Of a DNA stretch of 64,000 bases, positions 1-8,724 are shown piece by piece. The notes beneath the pieces were generated by a model. It did no database searches and was not told where the DNA came from. It saw only the letters and a list, made by a program, of their open reading frames with translations. Numbering within the stretch: position 1 is the first letter of the stretch; the number at the start of each line of letters is the position of its first letter. The stretch spans positions 434,001 through 498,000 of the forward strand of contig NZ_JALAHQ010000001.1 of the NCBI RefSeq assembly GCF_036983985.1, given 5' to 3'. The position numbers and the translations under genes are program-made. The DNA is from Alishewanella metallidurans. Lineage in GTDB: Bacteria > Pseudomonadota > Gammaproteobacteria > Enterobacterales > Alteromonadaceae.

Positions 1-286
1 CGAAGTTAGCGCGATTTTAGATGTGGAAGATCCTATTACCAACGAATACCTGCTGGAAGTGTCATCACCAGGTTTGGATCGACCTTTGTTCACTCCTGCA
101 CATTTTGTTGCAGTGGTAGGGCAGAAGATAGAAGTAAAACTGGCTATTCCGCAGGATGGTCGGCGCAAGTTTAAAGGTGTACTAACAGCTATTGAAGACG
201 ATATGTTGATAGTGGAAGTAGATGGCAAACCCTATCGTTTGCTGATGGATAACGTAGACAAAGCAAACGTGGTACCCGTTTTTTAA
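1..286 (+). CDS. rimP: ribosome maturation factor RimP (3' part)
   Basis: Only the C-terminal ~94 residues are present; the reading frame is open from the window edge, so the true start lies upstream. The protein helps mature the 30S ribosomal subunit in the cytoplasm. The visible stretch EYLLEVSSPGLDRPL is the hallmark of the RimP family, followed by the small SH3-like C-terminal domain. It lies 29 bp upstream of nusA on the same strand, the standard first pair of the nusA-infB operon. Confidence 0.95.
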   Translation, partial: EVSAILDVEDPITNEYLLEVSSPGLDRPLFTPAHFVAVVGQKIEVKLAIPQDGRRKFKGVLTAIEDDMLIVEVDGKPYRLLMDNVDKANVVPVF

Positions 287-315
287 GGTATCGGGGCAAA
301 GCGAGGCAACACACA

Positions 316-1815
316 ATGGCAAAAGAAATATTATTAGTTGTTGATGCAGTTTCAAACGAAAAGTCAGTCCCTAGGGAGAAAATTTTTCAGGCTTTGGAAT
401 ATGCATTAGCAGCGGCCACAAAGAAAAAAAATGAAGGCGACATTGAAGTCCGGGTTAACATTGATCGTAAAACTGGCTCTTATGAAACCTTCCGTCGTTG
501 GCAGATTATTCCTGACGATCAGGTGCAAGAGCACCCATACCGCGAAATGACCTTATCGGCAGCGCAGTATGATGACCCTACAGTAAAAATTGGTGATTAT
601 TACGAAGAGCCAATTGACTCAATAGAGTTCGACCGTATTACTACGCAAATGGCAAAGCAAGTTATCGTACAAAAAGTACGTGAAGCCGAGCGTTCACAAG
701 TAGTAGAAGCCTATATTGATCAAGTTGGTGAGCTAGTTATTGGCGTGGTTAAAAAAGTAAACCGTGACAGTATCATTGTCGATTTAGGCAACAATGCTGA
801 AGCGATGTTAGGCCGCGAAGAAATGTTACCGCGTGAAACGTACCGTCCAGGTGACCGTATTCGTGCGTTGTTGTACGAAGTGAAACCAGAAGCACGTGGC
901 GCTCAGCTATTTTTAAGCCGTTCACGTCCTGAAATGTTGCTTGAGCTATTCCGCATTGAAGTGCCGGAAATTGGCGAAGAAATGATCGAGTTGCGTGGCG
1001 CTGCACGTGATCCGGGTGCGCGGGCGAAAGTAGCGGTGAAAAGTAACGATCGTCGCATTGACCCAGTTGGTGCGTGTGTTGGTATGCGTGGCTCGCGGGT
1101 ACAGGCTGTATCAAATGAGTTAGCCGGCGAACGTGTTGATATCGTGTTATACGACGATAACGATGCGCAATATGTAATAAACGCGATGGCCCCAGCTGAA
1201 GTCGCATCAATCATTGTTGATGAAGATGCGCATTCAATGGATATCGCAGTCGAAGACTCAAACCTTGCCATGGCAATTGGTCGTAATGGCCAAAACGTGC
1301 GTTTAGCTAGCCAGTTAACCGGCTGGGAACTTAACGTTATGTCGTTATCAGCCATGAAACAAAAACATCAGGAAGAATCAGATCGCGTTCGTCAGATCTT
1401 TATGGACGGCTTAGAAATTGATGAAGATTTTGCTGATGTATTAGTAGATGAAGGTTTCTCTTCGTTAGAAGAGGTTGCATATGTGCCGATTAGCGAGCTA
1501 TTAACCATCGACGGTCTGGACGAAGCAACCGTAGAGCTGTTGCGTAGTCGTGCCAAAGCGGTATTAACGACGCGTGCACTTGCCAGTGAAGAATCATTAG
1601 GCAATGCGAAACCAAGTGAAGCGCTATTAGCGCTAGAAGAATTAGATACCCATATGGCCTATGTATTAGCCAGTAAAGGGGTAACAACGTTAGACGACCT
1701 AGCTGAGCTGGGTGTAGATGATTTACTGGAAATTGCCACTATGTCGGAACAACAAGCCGCCGACTTGATTATGGCTGCCCGTAACATTGTCTGGTTTAGC
1801 GAAGAAAATAAGTAG
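316..1815 (+). CDS. nusA: transcription termination/antitermination factor NusA
   Basis: 499 residues, the normal length. NusA binds RNA polymerase and modulates pausing, intrinsic termination and antitermination. The order of domains is the usual one: N-terminal polymerase-binding domain (about 1-125), S1 domain (about 135-200, 'VGVVKKVNRDSIIVDLG'), KH1 with GMRGSR near residue 256, KH2 with GRNG at 322-325, then two acidic helix-hairpin-helix repeats (about 360-495), as in gammaproteobacteria. It follows rimP by 29 bp and precedes infB by 21 bp, so the three are almost certainly co-transcribed. Nothing is missing or broken. Confidence 0.98.
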   Translation: MAKEILLVVDAVSNEKSVPREKIFQALEYALAAATKKKNEGDIEVRVNIDRKTGSYETFRRWQIIPDDQVQEHPYREMTLSAAQYDDPTVKIGDYYEEPIDSIEFDRITTQMAKQVIVQKVREAERSQVVEAYIDQVGELVIGVVKKVNRDSIIVDLGNNAEAMLGREEMLPRETYRPGDRIRALLYEVKPEARGAQLFLSRSRPEMLLELFRIEVPEIGEEMIELRGAARDPGARAKVAVKSNDRRIDPVGACVGMRGSRVQAVSNELAGERVDIVLYDDNDAQYVINAMAPAEVASIIVDEDAHSMDIAVEDSNLAMAIGRNGQNVRLASQLTGWELNVMSLSAMKQKHQEESDRVRQIFMDGLEIDEDFADVLVDEGFSSLEEVAYVPISELLTIDGLDEATVELLRSRAKAVLTTRALASEESLGNAKPSEALLALEELDTHMAYVLASKGVTTLDDLAELGVDDLLEIATMSEQQAADLIMAARNIVWFSEENK

Positions 1816-1836
1816 TCAACGGAGGTAACAACACAA

Positions 1837-4521
1837 ATGGCAGAAGTCACTATAGAAAAGCTAGCCAGTGATGTCGGTACTACTGTTGAACGGTTAGTAC
1901 AGCAATTTGCTGATGCCGGTATCAGTAAAGCAGCCGGACAAATGGTCAGTGAAGGCGAGAAAAAATCGTTGCTTGAGCATTTAAGTGCGCAACATGGCGG
2001 AACTACTGCAGAGCCAGCGCGTTTAACATTGCAGCGTAAAGAAAAAACCACGTTAAGTGTATCTAGCGGCGCAGGTCGTAATCGTGAAATTCAGGTAGAA
2101 GTGCGTAAGCAAAAAACTTACGTGAAAAAACCAATGGTTGATGAAGCTACGCTAAAAGCGCAAGAAGAAGCGCGTTTAGCCGAAGAAAAAGCGCAAGCTG
2201 AAGCTGATCATGCACGTCAAGAAACTGATCGTAAAGCTAAAGAAATTGCTGCAACAAAAGCCAAAGAAGAAGCTGAACGTAAAGCAGTTGAAGCGAAGCG
2301 TCGTGAAGAAGCAAAACAGGCTCAGTTGTTAAAAGACGATCCTGAAGAAGCAGCACGCCGTGCAGCGAAAGAAGAAGCACGTAAAGAAGCCGATTACATT
2401 CGCCAACAGCAAGAAGCCGAAGCATTGCGTAAGCTAGAAGAAGAAGCAGCTAAGCAAGCTGAAGCAGCACGTAAATTAGCTGAAGAAAACGGTGAGCGTT
2501 GGGCGCAAGAAGAAAAAGCCAAACCTGCTGATACTGATGATTATCATTTAACCAGTAACGAATTTGCTAAACAGGCAGAAGACGAAGTTGACGCCAAAGA
2601 AGAGCGTGCAGGTCGTCGTGGTGCAGGTAAAAAAGCCCCAGTTGTCAAAGGCAAAAAGAAAGATGATGCTAATGACAAAGAAGCCTTTAACCGCGCTAAT
2701 CGTCATGTAAAGAAAAAGAAAACACCTACCAGTATGCAGCATGGCTTTAACAAGCCAGCGCAACCGGTTGAGCGCGAAGTGAAAATTGGTGAAACCATTA
2801 CGGTTGCTGAGCTAGCGTCGAAAATGGCGGTTAAAGCGTCTGAAGTAATTAAAGTAATGATGAAAATGGGCGCCATGGCGACTATTAACCAAGTTATTGA
2901 CCAAGAAACCGCGGCCATTGTTTGTGAAGAGATGGGCCATAAAGTTACGTTAACTAAAGAAAACGAGCTAGAAGAGGCAGTAATGTCAGCTCGTGAAGGT
3001 GAAGGCGCGTTAGAGCCACGTGCACCAGTAGTTACCGTAATGGGTCACGTTGACCATGGTAAAACCTCGTTACTTGACTACATTCGTAAAGCAAAAGTTG
3101 CCGCCGGTGAAGCTGGTGGTATTACCCAGCATATTGGTGCCTACCACGTAGAAACTGAACGCGGTATGGTTACCTTCCTTGATACACCAGGTCACGCTGC
3201 GTTTACCTCAATGCGAGCTCGTGGTGCCAAGGCAACGGATATCGTTATTCTGGTTGTGGCATCTGACGATGGTGTAATGCCACAAACTAAAGAAGCTATT
3301 CAGCATGCTAAAGCGGCCGGTGTTGCTTTAGTCGTTGCAGTAACCAAAATGGATAAGCCAGAAGCCGATCCAGATCGGGTTCGTAATGAGTTATCTCAAT
3401 ACGGAGTTATCTCTGAAGAATGGGGTGGCGACACGCAGTTTGTGCCGGTATCAGCCAGAACAGGCGAGGGTATTGATGAGCTGTTAGAAGCCATTCTAAA
3501 CCAAGCTGAGTTGTTAGAGTTAACGGCGGTTAAAGAAGGTTTAGCACGTGGTGTCGTTATTGAATCGCGTCTAGATAAAGGCCGTGGTCCAGTAGCTTCT
3601 ATTCTGATCCAAGAAGGCACATTAAAGCAGGGCGAAATCGTTCTGTGTGGTTTCGAGTATGGCCGTGTTCGTGCAATGCGCGATGAAAACGGTAAAGAAG
3701 TTAAAACGGCAGGCCCGTCTATTCCAGTAGAAATTTTGGGTTTATCAGGTTGTCCGCAAGCGGGTGATGAAGTTACGGTAGTAAAAGACGAGCGTAAAGC
3801 CCGTGAAGTAGCACTGTATCGTCAGGGTAAATTCCGCGATGTTAAACTGGCCCGTCAACAGAAGTCTAAATTGGAAAATATGTTTGCCAATATGACTGAA
3901 GGTGATGTATCAGAACTTAATATCGTACTTAAAGCAGATGTGCAGGGTTCAGTAGAAGCTATTATTGAATCATTAATGACACTGTCTACTGATGAAGTAA
4001 AAGTGAAAATTGTTGGTAGTGGCGTAGGTGGTATTACTGAAACTGACGCAACACTGGCAGCAGCATCATCAGCTATCGTAATCGGCTTTAACGTTCGTGC
4101 GGACGCTTCAGCTCGTAAGATAATAGACGACGAAGGCTTAGATTTACGCTATTACGGCATCATTTATGAGCTGTTAGATGAAGTACGCGCGGCTATGACC
4201 GGCATGTTAGCACCTGAATTTAAACAACAGATCATAGGTTTAGCTCAGGTACGTGATGTATTTAAGTCTCCTAAGTTTGGTGCAGTAGCTGGTTGTATGG
4301 TTACGGAAGGTTTGATTAAGCGTAACGCACCAATTCGCGTACTGCGTGACAACGTAGTGATATACGAAGGTGAACTTGAATCACTGCGTCGCTTTAAAGA
4401 TGACGTTAGTGAAGTGCGTAACGGTTTTGAATGTGGTATCGGCGTGAAGAACTACAACGACGTGCGCGCAGGCGACCAGATCGAAGTGTTTGAAGTTATT
4501 CAGGTTGAACGAACACTGTAA
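1837..4521 (+). CDS. infB: translation initiation factor IF-2
   Basis: 894 residues, the long form. IF-2 is the GTPase that delivers initiator fMet-tRNA to the 30S subunit. A long charged coiled-coil-like N-terminal region rich in KAKEEAE-type repeats (about 100-310) precedes the G domain: G1 GHVDHGKT at 403-410, G3 DTPGH from 449, G4 TKMD at 503-506. The C-terminal part carries the usual domains II to IV. The G4 motif has Thr in place of the Asn of NKxD, a tolerated variant. An SD-like GGAGG sits just upstream of the ATG. A hairpin separates it from rbfA. Confidence 0.98.
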   Translation: MAEVTIEKLASDVGTTVERLVQQFADAGISKAAGQMVSEGEKKSLLEHLSAQHGGTTAEPARLTLQRKEKTTLSVSSGAGRNREIQVEVRKQKTYVKKPMVDEATLKAQEEARLAEEKAQAEADHARQETDRKAKEIAATKAKEEAERKAVEAKRREEAKQAQLLKDDPEEAARRAAKEEARKEADYIRQQQEAEALRKLEEEAAKQAEAARKLAEENGERWAQEEKAKPADTDDYHLTSNEFAKQAEDEVDAKEERAGRRGAGKKAPVVKGKKKDDANDKEAFNRANRHVKKKKTPTSMQHGFNKPAQPVEREVKIGETITVAELASKMAVKASEVIKVMMKMGAMATINQVIDQETAAIVCEEMGHKVTLTKENELEEAVMSAREGEGALEPRAPVVTVMGHVDHGKTSLLDYIRKAKVAAGEAGGITQHIGAYHVETERGMVTFLDTPGHAAFTSMRARGAKATDIVILVVASDDGVMPQTKEAIQHAKAAGVALVVAVTKMDKPEADPDRVRNELSQYGVISEEWGGDTQFVPVSARTGEGIDELLEAILNQAELLELTAVKEGLARGVVIESRLDKGRGPVASILIQEGTLKQGEIVLCGFEYGRVRAMRDENGKEVKTAGPSIPVEILGLSGCPQAGDEVTVVKDERKAREVALYRQGKFRDVKLARQQKSKLENMFANMTEGDVSELNIVLKADVQGSVEAIIESLMTLSTDEVKVKIVGSGVGGITETDATLAAASSAIVIGFNVRADASARKIIDDEGLDLRYYGIIYELLDEVRAAMTGMLAPEFKQQIIGLAQVRDVFKSPKFGAVAGCMVTEGLIKRNAPIRVLRDNVVIYEGELESLRRFKDDVSEVRNGFECGIGVKNYNDVRAGDQIEVFEVIQVERTL

Positions 4522-4540
4522 GTACAGGCAAGTAACAATA

Positions 4541-4565
4541 AAACAGGGGCCTAGCGCCCCTGTTT
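4541..4565 (+). terminator. hairpin between infB and rbfA
   Basis: AAACAGGGGC (4541-4550) pairs perfectly with GCCCCTGTTT (4556-4565) around a 5-nt loop. Only a short, interrupted T-rich stretch follows, so this is probably a leaky attenuator or processing site inside the operon rather than a full terminator. rbfA starts 30 bp downstream. Confidence 0.6.
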
Positions 4566-4595
4566 CGTCTGACAAAGATAATGGAAGTAAATGAT

Positions 4596-5066
4596 ATGGG
4601 TAAAGAATTCTCGCGAGTCGATAGACTGTCGCAACAAATGAAAAAAGAAATGGCGATGATCCTACAACGTGAAATTAAAGATCCGCGCTTGCATAGCATG
4701 ATCACGGTATCTGACGTTGAAGTATCACGCGATTTATCGCATGCCAAAGTATTTGTTACTTTTTTAGGCTTAGCCGATGATATGGTTGAAGATAACCTTA
4801 AGCTATTAAATGAAGCGTCCGGTTTTGTGCGAAAGTTAATTGGTAAACGTATTCAGGCTCGTATTGTGCCAAATATTCGTTTTGCCCATGATGCATCGTT
4901 AAATGAAGGAATTCGCATGGCTAGCTTAGTTGCTGAGGCGCGCCGTGATGATGACCGTCGCCGTTTAGATTCTGGCCAAGAACTAGATGCTGTAGTAAGT
5001 GATGCAGATGACGTTACTGAGCAGGATACTGATACAACTACTGATAGCGAAGAGCCTAAAAACTAA
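4596..5066 (+). CDS. rbfA: 30S ribosome-binding factor RbfA
   Basis: 156 residues from the ATG at 4596. This cold-shock-related factor assists 16S rRNA 5'-end maturation and binds free 30S subunits. The N-terminus MGKEFSRVDRLSQQMKKEMA and the core LQREIKDPRL...VEVSRDLSHAKVFVTFL are canonical for RbfA, with a single KH-like fold and an acidic C-terminal tail. An in-frame ATG five codons upstream (4581) exists, but GGAAG at 4583-4587 is well spaced to serve as the ribosome-binding site for 4596, and family alignment also favours the later start. The stop TAA shares one base with the truB ATG, implying translational coupling. Confidence 0.95.
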   Translation: MGKEFSRVDRLSQQMKKEMAMILQREIKDPRLHSMITVSDVEVSRDLSHAKVFVTFLGLADDMVEDNLKLLNEASGFVRKLIGKRIQARIVPNIRFAHDASLNEGIRMASLVAEARRDDDRRRLDSGQELDAVVSDADDVTEQDTDTTTDSEEPKN

Positions 5067-6025
5067 TGGCACGTAAAAATGCCCGAGTGGTCAACGGTAT
5101 TTTGTTGTTAGATAAGCCGTTAGAAGTCAGTAGTAACGGCATATTGCAGCGTGTGCGCTGGTTATATCAGGCGCAAAAAGCGGGACATACTGGTGCGCTA
5201 GATCCGATGGCATCTGGTTTGCTACCAATATGTTTTGGTGAGGCGACAAAATTTAGCCAGTTTTTACTTGATACCGATAAAACCTATTTTGTTTCGGCGG
5301 CATTTGGTGTGCGCACCACCACTAGTGATAGTGAAGGCGAAGTTATTAGTGAAAAACCAGTAAACTTTAATCTGCATGATTTAGAACAGGCGATGCAAGC
5401 TTTTCGCGGTGACATTATGCAGGTGCCAACCATGTTTTCTGCGCTTAAGTATCAAGGCCAACCATTATACCGTTACGCAAGGCAAGGTATTGAAGTGCCG
5501 CGTGAAGCGCGTCCCATCAGTATTTTTCGTTTTGAGTTATTGGCTTTGCATGGCAGCAGTGCGGACTTTATCGTGCACTGTTCAAAAGGTACCTATATTC
5601 GCACTCTAATTGACGATCTTGGCGAAGCCTTAGGTTGTGGTGCGCATGTGGCTAAATTACATCGTACTCAGGTCGGCCCTTTTCACGCAAAGCAAATGAT
5701 TACCCCAGAGCAATTAGATGCGTTAGCCGAACCTTGCCATCAAACCGGTGATTTTTTAGCTATGGATAACCTATTGCTGCCGATGGATGCAGGTATTGTG
5801 TCTATGCCCAAGTTACAGCTTAGTGCTGCGCAGCAACATCGGTTACAGCATGGTCAAAGCTGTGAACTAGCTGTTGAGGATGTGACAGTAATAAAATTGC
5901 ATGGTCCTGACGATAGTTTTTTTGGTATTGGCCAAATAGAGCAGGGCGTGCTGAGCTCAAGGCGTCTACTGAACACGGTTAGTGTTAATAGTAGCAGCCA
6001 GAGTAGTAATGCCGCGAAGTTGTAG
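5066..6025 (+). CDS. truB: tRNA pseudouridine-55 synthase TruB
   Basis: 319 residues. TruB isomerises U55 in the T-loop of all elongator tRNAs. The catalytic aspartate lies in GALDPMASGLLP (Asp46), followed by the family motifs TSDSEGEV and GTYIRTLIDDLG. The C-terminal part after about residue 250 is the PUA-like RNA-binding domain. Its start overlaps the rbfA stop by one base (TAATG). The rpsO promoter lies just beyond its end, where the operon is re-initiated. Confidence 0.97.
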   Translation: MARKNARVVNGILLLDKPLEVSSNGILQRVRWLYQAQKAGHTGALDPMASGLLPICFGEATKFSQFLLDTDKTYFVSAAFGVRTTTSDSEGEVISEKPVNFNLHDLEQAMQAFRGDIMQVPTMFSALKYQGQPLYRYARQGIEVPREARPISIFRFELLALHGSSADFIVHCSKGTYIRTLIDDLGEALGCGAHVAKLHRTQVGPFHAKQMITPEQLDALAEPCHQTGDFLAMDNLLLPMDAGIVSMPKLQLSAAQQHRLQHGQSCELAVEDVTVIKLHGPDDSFFGIGQIEQGVLSSRRLLNTVSVNSSSQSSNAAKL

Positions 6026-6042
6026 GCGGTAATAGAAACGTA

Positions 6043-6070
6043 TTGTAAAAAGCGAGTATAATGCTATTAT
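6043..6070 (+). promoter_or_regulatory. candidate sigma-70 promoter of rpsO
   Basis: TTGTAA (6043-6048) and TATTAT (6065-6070) are separated by 16 bp. An overlapping consensus TATAAT at 6057-6062 could act as an alternative -10 with a poor -35. Either places the start about 60-80 bases upstream of rpsO, in the truB-rpsO gap where a dedicated rpsO promoter is expected. Confidence 0.55.
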
Positions 6071-6089
6071 ATCCGCGATTTTTGGGCTT

Positions 6090-6146
6090 GCTGGATGAGT
6101 GATCGGCAATTCCCTTACTTTAGTTCACTCAGATTTGGAGTTTCAT
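6090..6146 (+). promoter_or_regulatory. rpsO leader, candidate S15 autoregulatory structure
   Basis: TGAGTGA (6096-6102) pairs with TCACTCA (6125-6131) around a 22-nt loop, and the right arm lies directly before the TTGGAG ribosome-binding site (6135-6140). In enterobacteria S15 represses its own mRNA by binding a leader pseudoknot that involves the ribosome-binding site. The placement here is compatible, but the pseudoknot partner is inferred, not demonstrated. Confidence 0.35.
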
Positions 6147-6416
6147 ATGTCTTTAAGCGTTGCTGATAAAGCAAAAATTGTTGCTGATTATGCTGTTAAA
6201 CCAGGTGATACTGGTTCACCAGAAGTTCAAGTTGCTCTGTTAACTGCATCTATCAACCATTTACAAGGTCACTTTGCTGAACATAAGCATGACTTCCACT
6301 CACGTCGTGGTTTGTTGCGCATGGTTAGCCAGCGTCGTAAGTTACTGGATTACTTAAAAGGTAAAGACCAGAGCCGCTACGCAACACTGATTGAGCGTTT
6401 AGGCTTACGCCGTTAA
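6147..6416 (+). CDS. rpsO: 30S ribosomal protein S15
   Basis: 89 residues, the universal S15 length, from the ATG at 6147 preceded by TTGGAG. An open frame extends upstream to 6099, but those 16 residues have no counterpart in S15. S15 is a primary 16S rRNA-binding protein of the platform. Conserved stretches are GDTGSPEVQVALLT, HFAEHKHDFHSRRGLLRMV and the C-terminal LIERLGLRR. It lies between its own promoter and a strong terminator, with pnp after it, the classic rpsO-pnp arrangement. Confidence 0.98.
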   Translation: MSLSVADKAKIVADYAVKPGDTGSPEVQVALLTASINHLQGHFAEHKHDFHSRRGLLRMVSQRRKLLDYLKGKDQSRYATLIERLGLRR

Positions 6417-6430
6417 TTCGCATTCAGTAA

Positions 6431-6456
6431 AAAAGGGGCTTTAAGCCCCTTTTTTT
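6431..6456 (+). terminator. rpsO intrinsic terminator
   Basis: AGGGGCT (6434-6440), a 3-nt loop, AGCCCCT (6444-6450), then a run of six more T (6451-6456), with A residues before the stem. This is a canonical rho-independent terminator directly after rpsO. pnp is reached by read-through or from its own promoter. Confidence 0.9.
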
Positions 6457-6594
6457 ATAGATAAGATTATTTTTTTATCCAAAGTTAACGATTGACTGAA
6501 CTATCTTTCCACTTTGGTTACAGAGTATACTAGTAACGTATTAAACGACAAAAATGACATCGCAATTAGGCGATTAAGTAAAGGAAACAAACAC

Positions 6595-8724
6595 GTGACT
6601 CCTATCGTAAAATCATTCCCATTCGGCCAACACACATTCACTATTGAAACCGGCGTAATTGCTCGTCAGGCAGATGCCGCGGTGCTAGCTAGCTTGGGTG
6701 ACACGTCAGTTTTAGTAACGGTAGTGGGTAAGAGAGAACCTAAACCAGGTCAAGACTTCTTCCCATTAACGGTAAATTATCAAGAAAAAATGTATGCAGC
6801 AGGTCGCATTCCAGGTGGCTTCTTCAAACGTGAAGGCCGTCCATCTGAAGGCGAAACCTTAATTGCACGTCTGATCGACCGACCAATTCGTCCGTTGTTT
6901 CCTGAAGGCTTTATTAACGAAGTTCAGGTAGTGGCAACGGTTGTGTCAGTGCAGCCAGAAATTCAGCCAGATATCGTGGCATTAATTGGTGCATCTGCGG
7001 CCCTTGCCATTTCGGGTATTCCGTTTAGCGGCCCTATTGGCGCGGCGCGCGTAGGTTATATTAATGGCCAGTACGTATTAAACCCATCTGAAGATGAATT
7101 AAAAACGTCTAAGTTAGACTTAGTGGTTGCAGGTACTTCAACAGCAGTATTAATGGTTGAATCTGAAGCCGAAGTGTTATCAGAAGACATTATGCTAGGT
7201 GCGGTGGTTTATGGCCACGAACAGATGCAAGTTGCAATTAACGTAATTAATGAATTTGCTGCAGAAGCGGCGAAACCAGCTTGGAATTGGCAAGCTCCGG
7301 TAAAAAATGCCGCTTTAATTGAAAAAATTGAAGCCTTAGCCACTGCTGATTTAGGTGATGCGTATCGTATTACAGAAAAAGCTAAGCGTTATGAACGTAT
7401 TGGTGAAATTAAAACCGCATTGATAGCTAAGTTAACTGAAACTTTAGCCGAAGATGAGCGTTTAAATACATCAGATGTTGGTGAGATTTTCCATAATTTA
7501 GAATCAAAAGTAGTGCGCGGTCGTATTACTAAAGGTGAACCGCGTATTGACGGGCGTGATCCAGAAATGATCCGTGGTTTAAGTGTAATGACCGGCGTGC
7601 TGCCACGTACACACGGTTCAGCACTGTTTACCCGCGGTGAAACTCAGGCATTAGTTACTGCAACTTTAGGTACCGCGCGTGATGCACAGACAGTAGATGA
7701 TCTGTTAAGTGCAAAAACTGATACCTTTATGCTGCATTATAACTTCCCTCCGTACTCCGTTGGTGAAACCGGTATGATAGGCTCACCTAAGCGTCGCGAA
7801 ATTGGTCATGGCCGTTTAGCTAAGCGTGGTGTGCAAGCGGTAATGCCAGAGTTTAACGACTTCCCTTACACAGTACGTATCGTTGCAGAAATTACTGAGT
7901 CAAACGGTTCAAGCTCTATGGCGTCTGTTTGTGGTGCATCACTAGCGTTAATGGACGCAGGTGTGCCAATTAAAGCCTCTGTAGCCGGTATTGCTATGGG
8001 CTTAGTAAAAGAAGGTGACGATTACGTTATTCTGTCAGACATTTTAGGTGATGAAGATCACTTAGGTGATATGGACTTTAAAGTGGCGGGTACTACCGAA
8101 GGTATTACTGCACTGCAAATGGACATTAAAATTGACGGCATTACCCAAGAAATTATGCAAACCGCCCTTAAACAGGCTAAAGCTGCACGTTTGCATATTT
8201 TGAACGTGATGGACCAGGCAATCAGCGGTCACCGTGAAGAAATGTCAGAATACGCACCACGTATTTACACCATGAAGATTAACCCGGAAAAAATCCGTGA
8301 AGTTATCGGTAAAGGTGGCGCGGTTATTCGTCAAATCACAGAAGAATCAGGCACGACAATTGAGCTAGAAGACGACGGTAGTATCAAAATTGCCGCTACT
8401 ACTGCTAAAGCCGCACAAATTGCTATCGACAAGATCAACGCTATTACCGCAGAGATCGAAGTTGGTACAATTTATCAAGGCGAAGTAGTTCGTATCGTTG
8501 ATTTCGGTGCTTTTGTTAACGTACTGCCAGGTAAAGATGGTTTGGTACATATTTCACAAATCTCTGACGAGCGCGTGAACAACGTATCTGAGCATTTAAC
8601 TGTTGGCCAGAAAGTGGCGGTTAAAGTTCTTGAAGTCGACAAGCAGGGCCGTGTCCGCTTAAGTATCAAAGAAGCGACTGCGAAACCGGCTACTGAGTCT
8701 ACAAATGTTGAAGATAATGCCTAA
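6595..8724 (+). CDS. pnp: polyribonucleotide nucleotidyltransferase (PNPase)
   Basis: 709 residues from the GTG at 6595, preceded by AAGGA (6581-6585). The protein then begins VTPIVKSFPFGQHT, matching the family N-terminus. An in-frame ATG 27 codons upstream would add a non-homologous tail. PNPase is a 3'-5' phosphorolytic exoribonuclease and degradosome component. It has two RNase PH-like domains, the linking helical domain, a KH domain with IGKGG (572-575) and a C-terminal S1 domain (about 622-690). It lies about 140 bp after the rpsO terminator. The nlpI start overlaps its 3' end. Confidence 0.97.
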   Translation: MTPIVKSFPFGQHTFTIETGVIARQADAAVLASLGDTSVLVTVVGKREPKPGQDFFPLTVNYQEKMYAAGRIPGGFFKREGRPSEGETLIARLIDRPIRPLFPEGFINEVQVVATVVSVQPEIQPDIVALIGASAALAISGIPFSGPIGAARVGYINGQYVLNPSEDELKTSKLDLVVAGTSTAVLMVESEAEVLSEDIMLGAVVYGHEQMQVAINVINEFAAEAAKPAWNWQAPVKNAALIEKIEALATADLGDAYRITEKAKRYERIGEIKTALIAKLTETLAEDERLNTSDVGEIFHNLESKVVRGRITKGEPRIDGRDPEMIRGLSVMTGVLPRTHGSALFTRGETQALVTATLGTARDAQTVDDLLSAKTDTFMLHYNFPPYSVGETGMIGSPKRREIGHGRLAKRGVQAVMPEFNDFPYTVRIVAEITESNGSSSMASVCGASLALMDAGVPIKASVAGIAMGLVKEGDDYVILSDILGDEDHLGDMDFKVAGTTEGITALQMDIKIDGITQEIMQTALKQAKAARLHILNVMDQAISGHREEMSEYAPRIYTMKINPEKIREVIGKGGAVIRQITEESGTTIELEDDGSIKIAATTAKAAQIAIDKINAITAEIEVGTIYQGEVVRIVDFGAFVNVLPGKDGLVHISQISDERVNNVSEHLTVGQKVAVKVLEVDKQGRVRLSIKEATAKPATESTNVEDNA

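Noticed and set aside
903..1355. 150-residue antisense frame within nusA (also 773-1210)
   Set aside because: Opposite the KH-domain codons of a highly conserved gene; no start signal.
2100..2560. Repetitive Lys/Glu/Ala codons in infB as a possible DNA repeat or recombination site
   Set aside because: Usual low-complexity charged N-terminal region of IF-2; no exact DNA repeat unit.
6514..6594. Longer pnp start at 6514
   Set aside because: The extra 27 residues do not match PNPase and the GTG at 6595 has a proper ribosome-binding site.
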